Positions 1-5,795 of a stretch of DNA of 14,497 bases are shown piece by piece (position 1 is the first letter of the stretch; the number at the start of each line of letters is the position of its first letter). The stretch covers positions 1 through 14,497 of the forward strand of contig JBJXHG010000183.1 in NCBI GenBank assembly GCA_046160865.1, written 5' to 3'. Under the pieces are notes generated by a model. It saw only the letters and a program-made list of their open reading frames with translations. It was not told the origin of the DNA and did no database searches. This stretch comes from JBJXHG01 sp046160865. GTDB taxonomy: Bacteria; Planctomycetota; UBA1135; GCA-002686595. Position numbers and translations under genes: made by a program.

Positions 1-2
1 TC

Positions 3-596
3 GTCGCGATCGGCGAGATCGGCTACGACGAGATCACGGCGGCCGAAGAGAAGGCGTATCAGCGTCAGCTCGAGTTCGCGCGCGCGCACGACATGGTCGT
101 GATGGTGCACTCGCCGCACCGTGACAAGAAGAACGGCATCCGCCGCTCGCTCGCCGTCGCGAAGGAAGTCGGACAGCCGATGCAGAAGCTCGTGATCGAC
201 CACAACAACGAGGAGACGGTGCAAGACGTCCTGGACGCGGGCGCATGGGCTGCGTTCACGATCTATCCGCACACGAAGATGGGCTCCGAGCGCATGGTCG
301 AGATCGTCAAGAAGTACGGCCCGGAGCGCGTCATCGTCGACAGCTCCGCCGACTGGGGCGTGTCGGATCCGCTGGGCGTGCCGAAGACGGCGCGCTTGAT
401 GCTGGAGCGCGGCATCGATCCGGCGTGGGTCGAGCTCACGACGTGGCGGAACGCGCTCGAAGCGTACGGTCAATCTGGCCAGATCGACGTGGAAGCGCTC
501 GAGCGCGGGGCCCTGGTCGATCAGACGCAGCTCTTCCACGACAACTCGGTCCTGCGCGGACAGGCGCCGCGCGTGGACGTCGCCGTCCCGAACTGA
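3..596 (+). CDS. TatD-family metal-dependent hydrolase, EboB-like (5'-truncated by window edge)
   Basis: The reading frame is open from the window edge, so the N-terminus lies outside; 197 residues are visible. The visible part starts within a GEIGYDE motif, where the Glu is a metal ligand in TatD-type TIM barrels. It continues with VMVHSPHRDK (visible residues 33-42), VIDHNNEET (64-72), FTIYPHTKM (85-93) and SSADWGVSDP (114-123). This His/Glu/Asp pattern, with HxPHRDK and SADWG, is what I recall for the EboB-type branch of TatD proteins, not for classical TatD DNases. EboB belongs to the ebo cluster, which is linked to export of polyprenyl-linked or scytonemin-type metabolites. No UbiA (EboC) or other ebo gene follows here; the next gene is an M28 peptidase 61 bp downstream. 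TatD/amidohydrolase superfamily membership is solid. The EboB assignment is moderately likely, and the substrate is unknown. Confidence 0.85.
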   Translation, partial: VAIGEIGYDEITAAEEKAYQRQLEFARAHDMVVMVHSPHRDKKNGIRRSLAVAKEVGQPMQKLVIDHNNEETVQDVLDAGAWAAFTIYPHTKMGSERMVEIVKKYGPERVIVDSSADWGVSDPLGVPKTARLMLERGIDPAWVELTTWRNALEAYGQSGQIDVEALERGALVDQTQLFHDNSVLRGQAPRVDVAVPN

Positions 597-657
597 CGCA
601 TCGACGCGGCGCGCGACGGCGCTGCATGCCGCGCGCGCGAAACCAGGATCCGTCCTC

Positions 658-2409
658 ATGAGGTGCTTCGTGAACTCGCAACGCATTTCCCACATCGCCG
701 GCGCGCTCGGCGCGACGCTCGCATTCTCGTCGTGCGTCTTCGTGATCGGCGGCCGGCACCGCTCGCACAGCGACGGTCAAGCGACGAAGCCCGTCACGAC
801 GTCGGCGACGCACGCGCTCGACGCGTCGAGTGCGAGCCACCTGCTCGCGCACATCGAGGTGCTCGCGTCCGACGAGTTCCAAGGGCGCGCACCGGGAACC
901 GTCGGCGAGGAGAAGACCGTCGCGTACCTGACACGTCACTTCCGCGTGCTCGGCGCCGCGCCCGGCAATCCCGACGGCACGTACGTGCAGAAGGTGCCGC
1001 TCGTCGGCCTCGCCGCCGAGCCGAGCGGCGGCTTCGAAGTCGCCGGCAAGATCATCCCGCTCGCGTTTCCGAAGGACGCTGTCGCGGCCTCGCGCCGGCA
1101 AGTGCCGTCGGTGCGCGTCGACGGATCGGACGTCGTGTTCGTCGGCTACGGCGTCGTCGCACCGGAGTACGGCTGGGACGACTACAAAGACGTCGACGTG
1201 AAGGGCAAGACGATCGTGATGCTCGTCAACGATCCGGCGGTTCCGGATGCGAGCGACACCTCCAAGCTCGACGAGCGCGTGTTCAAGGGCCGCGCGATGA
1301 CGTACTACGGCCGCTGGACGTACAAGTACGAGATCGCGGCCGCGAAGGGCGCCGCTGCCGCGCTCATCGTGCACGAGGACGGTCCCGCCGGTTATCCGTG
1401 GGGCGTCGTCGAAGGCAGCTTCGGGCGCGAGAACTTCGACATCGTGACGCCCGACAAGAACATGAGTCGCGCCGAAGTCGAAGGCTGGATCCAACTCGAG
1501 AAAGCGAAGGAGCTGTTCGCCGCGTGCGGACACGACTTCGCAGCGCTCAAGCAGGCCGCGTGCACGAGAGAGTTCCGGCCCGTCGCGCTGGGCGCCAAAG
1601 CACGCTTCGCGATCGACACGAAGTTGCGCACGGTCGATTCGCAAAACGTCGTCGCGCTCCTTCCGGGCACGGATCCAAAGCGCAAGGACGAGCTCGTCGT
1701 CTACACCGCGCACTGGGACCATCTCGGCGTGAACGAGAAGCTCGAGGGCGATCAGATCTTCAACGGCGCGATCGACAATGCGTCCGGCACCTCCGCGCTG
1801 CTCGAGATCGCGGGCATGTTCCAACGCGACGGCGGACCGCGCCGATCGGTGCTCTTCCTCGCCGTCACGGCCGAAGAGAAGGGCTTGCTCGGATCGCGTT
1901 ACTACGCGGCGCATCCGCTGTATCCGCTCGAGCGCACCGTCGCCGTGATCAACATGGACGCGCTCGGTGCGTGGGGACGCACGGAGGACGTGATCAGTAT
2001 CGGGCTGGGGCACAACACGCTCGACGCGGTGCTCGAGGACGCGGCGCGTGCGCAAGGTCGCACGGTGCGTGGCGACTCGGAGCCGGTGAAGGGCATCTTC
2101 TACCGCAGCGACCACTTCGAATTCGCGAAGCAAGGCGTGCCGGCGCTGTATGCCGACAGTGGCGAGAAAGTTCGCGGCAAGCCGGGCTTCGGCGAGAAGA
2201 AGCGCCAGGAGTACACGTCGCGCGATTACCACAAGGTGTCGGACGACGTGAAGTCGGACTGGGATCTCGCCGGGATGGTCGAAGATCTCGCGCTGCTCTA
2301 CCGAGTAGGCCGCACGCTCGCCGACGGCGACCTGTGGCCCGAGTGGAACGAAGGCTCAGAGTTCAAGGCGAGGCGCGACGCGATGATGAACGCCGTCGGG
2401 CAGAACTGA
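658..2409 (+). CDS. Exported M28-family zinc aminopeptidase with PA-like insert
   Basis: 583 residues. The N-terminus has a basic start, a hydrophobic stretch and a Cys at 26 in AFSSC. This is an imperfect lipobox (Phe at -3), so the protein is exported and possibly a lipoprotein. Residues about 60-140 carry the usual M28 start (HIEVLASDEFQGRAPGT), about 140-300 form a PA-like insertion, and the catalytic domain follows. All five M28 metal or catalytic positions are present: H352 in HWDHLG, D373 in GAIDNASG, E406/E407 in TAEEKGLLG, D434 in INMDALG and H486 in SDHFEFAKQGVP. The family removes N-terminal amino acids from peptides in the periplasm or outside the cell using two Zn ions. The ATG at 658 is preferred because AGGA (645-648) lies 9 nt upstream; a GTG at 670 is an alternative. 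It probably forms its own unit or is read through from the TatD-like gene. Family assignment is firm; the natural substrate is unknown. Confidence 0.95.
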   Translation: MRCFVNSQRISHIAGALGATLAFSSCVFVIGGRHRSHSDGQATKPVTTSATHALDASSASHLLAHIEVLASDEFQGRAPGTVGEEKTVAYLTRHFRVLGAAPGNPDGTYVQKVPLVGLAAEPSGGFEVAGKIIPLAFPKDAVAASRRQVPSVRVDGSDVVFVGYGVVAPEYGWDDYKDVDVKGKTIVMLVNDPAVPDASDTSKLDERVFKGRAMTYYGRWTYKYEIAAAKGAAAALIVHEDGPAGYPWGVVEGSFGRENFDIVTPDKNMSRAEVEGWIQLEKAKELFAACGHDFAALKQAACTREFRPVALGAKARFAIDTKLRTVDSQNVVALLPGTDPKRKDELVVYTAHWDHLGVNEKLEGDQIFNGAIDNASGTSALLEIAGMFQRDGGPRRSVLFLAVTAEEKGLLGSRYYAAHPLYPLERTVAVINMDALGAWGRTEDVISIGLGHNTLDAVLEDAARAQGRTVRGDSEPVKGIFYRSDHFEFAKQGVPALYADSGEKVRGKPGFGEKKRQEYTSRDYHKVSDDVKSDWDLAGMVEDLALLYRVGRTLADGDLWPEWNEGSEFKARRDAMMNAVGQN

Positions 2410-2500
2410 GTCGACCGACTGCGGGTTCCGGCGCGCCGATCGTCCGGCCGTCACGAGGTGGCGCTCCGGCATCTCCGCTCGGCAAAAGCTGTCACCTCGA

Positions 2501-2521
2501 CGTGACGCGCACGACGTCACG
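2501..2521. repeat. Small inverted repeat downstream of the M28 gene
   Basis: CGTGACG (2501-2507) and CGTCACG (2515-2521) form a 7-bp stem with a 7-nt loop, about 90 bp after the M28 peptidase stop. An overlapping GTCAC/GTGAC pair (2491-2495, 2502-2506) could fold instead. No T-run follows, so it is not a textbook terminator. Apart from this I see nothing in 2410-2531. Confidence 0.35.
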
Positions 2522-2699
2522 CGCAACCCGACACGCCCAGTCGGCACTCTTCCCTTAATCGCGCGCTCGTCGAGCGCCGTCTGCGGCGCGAGCGAGTGCG
2601 CGAAATCGTGCCGCTGCTTTCCGCCGTTGCGTCTCAGTTGCCTCTGCGGCCGATGAGCACAGAGCTGAAGCCCGGAGAGCGAAGATAAGACAAGATTCC

Positions 2700-2714
2700 G
2701 CGGCCTTCGGCCGC
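2700..2714. repeat. Short GC hairpin inside the 263-bp element
   Basis: GCGGCC, loop TTC, GGCCGC gives a perfect 6-bp stem with a 3-nt loop, just left of the large hairpin at 2721-2764. It is part of the folded right arm of the inverted-repeat element. No T-run follows on either strand. Confidence 0.4.
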
Positions 2715-2720
2715 CGGAGT

Positions 2721-2764
2721 CGGCGCTCGTGATGTCGCCGCAGACGGCGACATCACGAGCGCCC
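2721..2764. terminator. Very strong 19-bp hairpin, possible terminator of the convergent pair
   Basis: Positions 2722-2740 pair without mismatch with 2745-2763, leaving the loop CAGA (2741-2744). Past one bulged base, further pairing (GTCG against CGAC) extends the stem. On the plus strand, TTTT follows at 2768-2771, close to what a rho-independent terminator needs. On the minus strand it begins about 50 bp after the amidohydrolase stop, without a clear T-run. It lies in the right arm of the MITE-like element, so the element may supply termination for the M28 gene and its convergent neighbour. The hairpin is certain; the terminator role is inference. Confidence 0.5.
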
Positions 2765-2812
2765 GACTTTTGGGAAGAGTGCCGACTGGGCGTGGCGGAG
2801 GGAGCGTGGGGC

Positions 2813-3730
2813 TCAGCGCTCCTCGAGCTTCAGCAATCGCCGCGCGTTGCCGGCGAAGATCAGCTCCTGGTCCGCCGCCGACGCACCGGCCGCGTTGACC
2901 GCCGCGCGCTGCTCGTCGTAGCGATCCTTGCGCCAGCCGGCCGGGAACACGTTCGAGTCGGTGCCGAACAGGATGCGCGACGCGCCGAAGACACCGAGCG
3001 CGCGCTCGAAAACGTCGCGCAGCGTGAGCTTCGGCTCCTGGGTCGCCATCCAGCCGTTCGACGAGCTCGTGTCGACGTAGATGTTCGCCGTCTGCGCGCC
3101 GGCCATGAGCGTCTCGCGCAAGAAGCCCGCGCCGAAGTGAGGGATCACGAACGTCGCGCGCGGGTGCGCGTTCGCAGCGGGAATGAGCGACAGCGGATTT
3201 GCGAAGCGCACGTCCTGCACGCGCGGGAGCCCGAACAGGTCGCGCAGCTTCACGACGAGGATGCCGCAGTGGACGAACACGATCGCGCCGTGCGCGTCGA
3301 GCACGCGGAAGACCTCGGCCGCTTCGGGGCCGGAGAGCTCGAAGTGATGCATCGCGGGGAACACGAGCGCGCCGCGCACGTCACCTGCCGCGAGCGCGCG
3401 GTCGAGCTTCGCCGCAGCGCCCTCGGCGCGCGGATTGACGAGCGCGAACGCGCTGAGCCGACCGTTCGACGCGCGCGCGGCACGCACGACGTCCGGTAGC
3501 TCTTCCGGAACGCTCGCGAACGTCGCCATGTGCTCGACACCGTGTCGATCGAGCTCGGAGATCCAGCGCGCGAGGTGCTGCTCGACGTCTTCGTGCGGCA
3601 GCTCGAGGCGCACTTTGCTCGCGACGTCCGCCATGCGCGTCGCGGCGTCGCCGGGCAGCTTCGACATGCCCGCGAGCGTCTGGAAGTACGTGCGGCAGAA
3701 GAAGTGCGAATGGAAGTCGACGATCGCCAT
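2813..3730 (-). CDS. Amidohydrolase-2 family metal-dependent hydrolase/decarboxylase
   Basis: 305 residues, a TIM-barrel amidohydrolase of the Amidohydro_2 (ACMSD/gamma-resorcylate decarboxylase-like) type. The metal site is readable: HxH at H7/H9 (VDFHSHFF), H154 in FVHCG, H198 in PHFGAG and D258 in FGTDSN. These enzymes hydrolyse or decarboxylate small cyclic or aromatic substrates in the cytoplasm; the substrate cannot be told here. The start at 3730 is well supported: GGAGGA (plus-strand 3740-3745) stands 9 nt upstream, in the 17-nt gap after the FkbM gene's stop. The two genes are therefore translationally close and almost certainly one transcript, with this gene second. No signal peptide is visible. 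Family firm, reaction unknown. Confidence 0.9.
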   Translation of the reverse strand: MAIVDFHSHFFCRTYFQTLAGMSKLPGDAATRMADVASKVRLELPHEDVEQHLARWISELDRHGVEHMATFASVPEELPDVVRAARASNGRLSAFALVNPRAEGAAAKLDRALAAGDVRGALVFPAMHHFELSGPEAAEVFRVLDAHGAIVFVHCGILVVKLRDLFGLPRVQDVRFANPLSLIPAANAHPRATFVIPHFGAGFLRETLMAGAQTANIYVDTSSSNGWMATQEPKLTLRDVFERALGVFGASRILFGTDSNVFPAGWRKDRYDEQRAAVNAAGASAADQELIFAGNARRLLKLEER

Positions 3731-3747
3731 GGGCAGCAGTCCTCCGG

Positions 3748-4584
3748 TCACGGCTCGCGCAGCCGCCGATAGATCGAGCGCACACGGCGCTCGAAGCCGC
3801 CGACGTGGAACGGCACGCCGCGCGTCGCGTAGAGATCGAGCCCGCCTTTGACGGGATCGCGCGCCCGCGCTTGGCGCAGGATGCGCTCGGGCGACATCGG
3901 ATACGGCGCGGCGGTCGCCTTGCCGATCTCGAAGCGCTCCGCGCACAGGAACGCGAGCAACTCCTCCGGCTGCGCGCCGCGCAGCGCGTACGGCCAGAAC
4001 TCGAGCAGCATGGCGACGCGCGGGCTCGCGTCGAGCAAGCGGCGCGCGCCCTGCAGCGCGAGCCACTCGGAGCCTTGCGTGTCGATCTTGATCACGCGCA
4101 CCGGGCCGGTGACGTGGTCGTCGACGCGCTCGAGGCGGATCGCGAGCTCTTCGCCGCGCTCCATGTCCTTCGGACGCGCCGCGCCTTCGTCGAGCACGCG
4201 GTTGTCGCCGAAGTTCTTCGGCGACAGCGCGATCGTCGCGCTGCCCGCGACCGCGCCCGCTGCGAACGGCAGCAATTGCCCGCGGCCGCGTCCGACTTTC
4301 ATCGCGCGCTCGATGTTGCGCTGGCAGATCGCCGCGATCTCCGGCACCGGCTCGAACGCGACGACGTCGCAGCCGCACAGGATCGCTTGCACGGAGAACC
4401 AGCCGACGTTCGCGCCCAGGTCCAGCACTCGCGAGCCCGCTTCGGCGTGCGCGCGGAAGAGGCGCGTCTCGTGTTCTTCCCACACCCCGCGCTCGATCGC
4501 GGGACCGATGAACGCATCGCCCGCGAGGACCTCGAACTCGATCGGCAGCGCAGGTGCCCGGACGAGCTTGGGTTCGAATCGCAT
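3748..4584 (-). CDS. FkbM-family SAM-dependent methyltransferase
   Basis: 278 residues. The class I methyltransferase SAM-binding motif is VLDLGANVGWFS (53-64), followed by the acidic strand-2 motif AFEPVP (76-81). The FkbM signature IKIDTQGSEWLALQGA (165-180) contains the conserved D-x-x-G-x-E. FkbM enzymes O-methylate sugars, polyketides or other small-molecule or glycan hydroxyls. No recognisable biosynthetic cluster surrounds it, so the substrate is unknown, and the C-terminal 80 residues show no motif I know. No Shine-Dalgarno precedes the ATG at 4584, but a TAGAGT hexamer ends 9 nt upstream, which suggests a leaderless transcript. It is the first gene of an operon with the amidohydrolase 17 nt downstream. 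Confidence 0.92.
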   Translation of the reverse strand: MRFEPKLVRAPALPIEFEVLAGDAFIGPAIERGVWEEHETRLFRAHAEAGSRVLDLGANVGWFSVQAILCGCDVVAFEPVPEIAAICQRNIERAMKVGRGRGQLLPFAAGAVAGSATIALSPKNFGDNRVLDEGAARPKDMERGEELAIRLERVDDHVTGPVRVIKIDTQGSEWLALQGARRLLDASPRVAMLLEFWPYALRGAQPEELLAFLCAERFEIGKATAAPYPMSPERILRQARARDPVKGGLDLYATRGVPFHVGGFERRVRSIYRRLREP

Positions 4585-4593
4585 GTGGCGCGG

Positions 4594-4622
4594 ACTCTAG
4601 CCCGCGCCTCCCACCGCGTCAC
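4594..4622 (-). promoter_or_regulatory. Candidate promoter of the FkbM-amidohydrolase operon (leaderless)
   Basis: Read on the minus strand, GTGACG (4622-4617), a 17-nt spacer and TAGAGT (4599-4594) make a sigma-70-like pair (4/6 matches to each consensus). The -10 ends 9 nt before the ATG at 4584, so transcription would begin at or next to the start codon. That agrees with the missing Shine-Dalgarno. It is inferred from sequence only. Confidence 0.4.
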
Positions 4623-4642
4623 GGTTGCAACGGCACAACCGT
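4621..4642. promoter_or_regulatory. Inverted repeat in a divergent promoter region, possible operator
   Basis: ACGGTTG (4621-4627), 8 nt, then CAACCGT (4636-4642) form a perfect 7-bp dyad. It touches the upstream edge of the candidate -35 of the FkbM gene and lies 126 bp upstream of the pterin synthase start. The size and spacing suit a dimeric repressor or activator site shared by both genes. No regulator gene is adjacent. Confidence 0.35.
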
Positions 4643-4767
4643 CGGTCGCTACAACGCGGCGGTCGGCCCGCCGCGCGCACGCCGCGCGGATCCAATGCCG
4701 CTCCGCCTGTCGCGCTCTGGTTCCTGGCGCTCTCGGCGCTACGCTCAGGGCGGCCAAGGGAACGCGC

Positions 4768-5265
4768 ATGGAACGCTGGTCGATCGAGCTCGAGAAGGAG
4801 AACTTCAAGTTCTCCGCGGCGCACTTCCTCATCTTCCCCGACGGCAGCGCAGAGCGGTTGCACGGGCACAACTACCGCGTCTTCGTCGAGATCGCGGCCG
4901 AGCTGACGCGACACGGGCTCGTCATCGATTTCAAGATGATCAAGCCCGTGGTGCGCTTGCTGTGCGAGCGCTTGGACGAGCAGTGGCTCGTGCCCGGATT
5001 GCATCCCGTGCTCACGGCGTCCGAGCGCGAGGATGGGATCGTGGAGGTGCGCTACCTGGACCGCTACTACGCCGCTCCGCGCGAGGACGTCCTCGTGCTG
5101 CCGATCAACAACACGAGCTCGGAGAATCTGGCGACGTACTTCGGCCGCGAACTCATGCGGCTCGTGACCGAGCGCTTCCCCGACGTGCGTGTGTCGATGC
5201 TTCGCGTGGCGGTGGAGGAGACGAGCGGGCAGCGCGGCGTGTACTCGTACTCGAACGCGCCCTGA
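4768..5265 (+). CDS. 6-pyruvoyl-tetrahydropterin synthase family (COG0720), PTPS-III-like
   Basis: 165 residues. The zinc ligands of the COG0720 fold are H19 (FSAAHF) and H32/H34 (LHGHNY), followed by VIDFKMIK (52-59). QueD and mammalian PTPS use a catalytic Cys in CxxxHGH; here the Cys is absent and the motif reads E29-R-L-H-G-H. An ExxHGH motif marks PTPS-III enzymes, which cleave dihydroneopterin triphosphate to 6-hydroxymethyl-dihydropterin and replace FolB in folate synthesis. The long insert before PINNTSSENLATY (about 76-112) also recalls the Plasmodium PTPS-III protein. One oddity: the usual LDH(H) motif, whose His belongs to the catalytic triad, is LDEQ (69-72). AAGGG (4756-4760) stands 7 nt before the ATG at 4768. 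The gene is alone on its strand. Family sure; PTPS-III role likely. Confidence 0.9.
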   Translation: MERWSIELEKENFKFSAAHFLIFPDGSAERLHGHNYRVFVEIAAELTRHGLVIDFKMIKPVVRLLCERLDEQWLVPGLHPVLTASEREDGIVEVRYLDRYYAAPREDVLVLPINNTSSENLATYFGRELMRLVTERFPDVRVSMLRVAVEETSGQRGVYSYSNAP

Positions 5266-5298
5266 CGGACTGCGCGCGGGCGAGTGACGTTGCGCAGG

Positions 5299-5655
5299 TC
5301 AGGACCCGCTGCTGTTCGCGACGAGCGTCGACGAATCCGACAGGCGCAGCCCGTCGCGGTAGAGGCCGCTGCGCTCGACGTCGAGTGATCCGTCCGGCAA
5401 CCAGAACGTCCACGAGCCTTCCATCTGGCCGTCCGTGTACGTGCCCTCGGCTTGCTTCGCGCCGGATGCGTACCAAGAGGCGCTGAGGCCCTGGCGCTGT
5501 CCGTCCCGGTATTCGATGTGCGATCGCAGCTGGCCGTTCGCGTAGTAGCTCGTTTGCGCAGGCACCTCGCGCGCCGCAGCCGACACGCGCATGTTGTAGG
5601 CCCACCCCGCGATACCGATCACCCCGAGCGCCAGGAAGATTTGACGTAGCTGCAT
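5299..5655 (-). CDS. Membrane-anchored MORN/YwqK-like repeat protein
   Basis: 118 residues. An N-terminal hydrophobic helix (about 6-20, IFLALGVIGIAGWAY) would act as an uncleaved anchor or signal peptide. Three repeats of about 22 residues follow, of the type Y-x-NGQ-x-R-x-x-x-x-Y-x-DG-x-x-x-G. Their cores are SYYANGQL (36-43), SWYASGAKQAEGTYTDGQMEG (60-80, with W and YxDG landmarks) and FWLPDGSLD (84-92) with LYRDGLR (98-104). This is the MORN-variant pattern of YwqK-like antitoxin-annotated proteins; in exported forms the function is unknown. The gene converges on the pterin synthase with 33 bp between stops. A hairpin (5705-5770) separates it from the upstream metalloprotease gene. The ATG at 5655 is chosen because it sits directly before the hydrophobic helix; no clear Shine-Dalgarno is seen. 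Confidence 0.8.
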   Translation of the reverse strand: MQLRQIFLALGVIGIAGWAYNMRVSAAAREVPAQTSYYANGQLRSHIEYRDGQRQGLSASWYASGAKQAEGTYTDGQMEGSWTFWLPDGSLDVERSGLYRDGLRLSDSSTLVANSSGS

Positions 5656-5704
5656 GACCGGGGAGTGACGCTTGCGCCGGCTGGTTCTTCCCGCGGAGTT
5701 GGCG

Positions 5705-5770
5705 TGACCTCGCGACGGACGTGGTGAGAGGTGCGGGCTCGAAGCCCTTTCACCACGGGCTGCGAGGTCA
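5705..5770. repeat. Three-tiered stem-loop between two minus-strand genes
   Basis: Three nested perfect stems share one axis: TGACCTCGC/GCGAGGTCA (5705-5713, 5762-5770), CGTGGTGA/TCACCACG (5720-5727, 5750-5757) and GGGCT/AGCCC (5735-5739, 5743-5747). The structure begins 25 bp after the stop of the metalloprotease gene on the minus strand. No T-run follows, so it may act as an mRNA 3' end, a partial terminator or a processed RNA element. Confidence 0.5.
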
Positions 5771-5795
5771 GGCTGTTCGTCGATCGTCGGCCGCG

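Larger units (their letters stand above)
2532..2794. mobile_element. 263-bp MITE-like element with 23-bp perfect terminal inverted repeats
   Basis: The left end (2532-2554, beginning CACGCCCAGTCGG) is the exact reverse complement of the right end (2772-2794, ending CCGACTGGGCGTG), 23 of 23 bp. Inside the ends two further blocks are also mirrored: GCGCTCGT (2563-2570 against 2755-2762) and the 14-mer CGCCGTCTGCGGCG (2575-2588 against 2736-2749). Each 14-mer lies about 20 bp inside its end, so each arm is a degenerate inverted repeat of roughly 57 bp with a hairpin in it. No credible protein is encoded, and no target-site duplication is evident in the flanking bases. It fills most of the 403-bp gap between two convergent genes, with the right end 18 bp from the amidohydrolase stop. 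A non-autonomous transposable element is the best reading; a paired bidirectional terminator or a structured RNA closed by a 23-bp helix are alternatives. Confidence 0.55.

Noticed and set aside
436..2232. 598-codon minus-strand open frame opposite the M28 peptidase
   Set aside because: Arg/Ala/His/Asp-rich shadow translation of a gene with all catalytic motifs on the other strand; long open antisense frames are normal at this GC content.
663..2558. 631-codon plus-strand frame overlapping the M28 gene
   Set aside because: Extremely Arg-rich out-of-frame shadow with no motifs.
2525..2800. Target-site duplication flanking the inverted-repeat element
   Set aside because: Bases just outside the two ends do not match over any convincing length.
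3805..4767. Long in-frame upstream extension of the pterin synthase
   Set aside because: The extension is antisense to the FkbM gene and Arg/Ala-rich; the ATG at 4768 has a Shine-Dalgarno and begins the conserved domain.
5735..5747. GGGCTTCGAGCCC on the minus strand resembling a tRNA T-arm
   Set aside because: The loop is too short for a T-loop and no acceptor, D or anticodon arms surround it; it is the tip of the stem-loop at 5705-5770.
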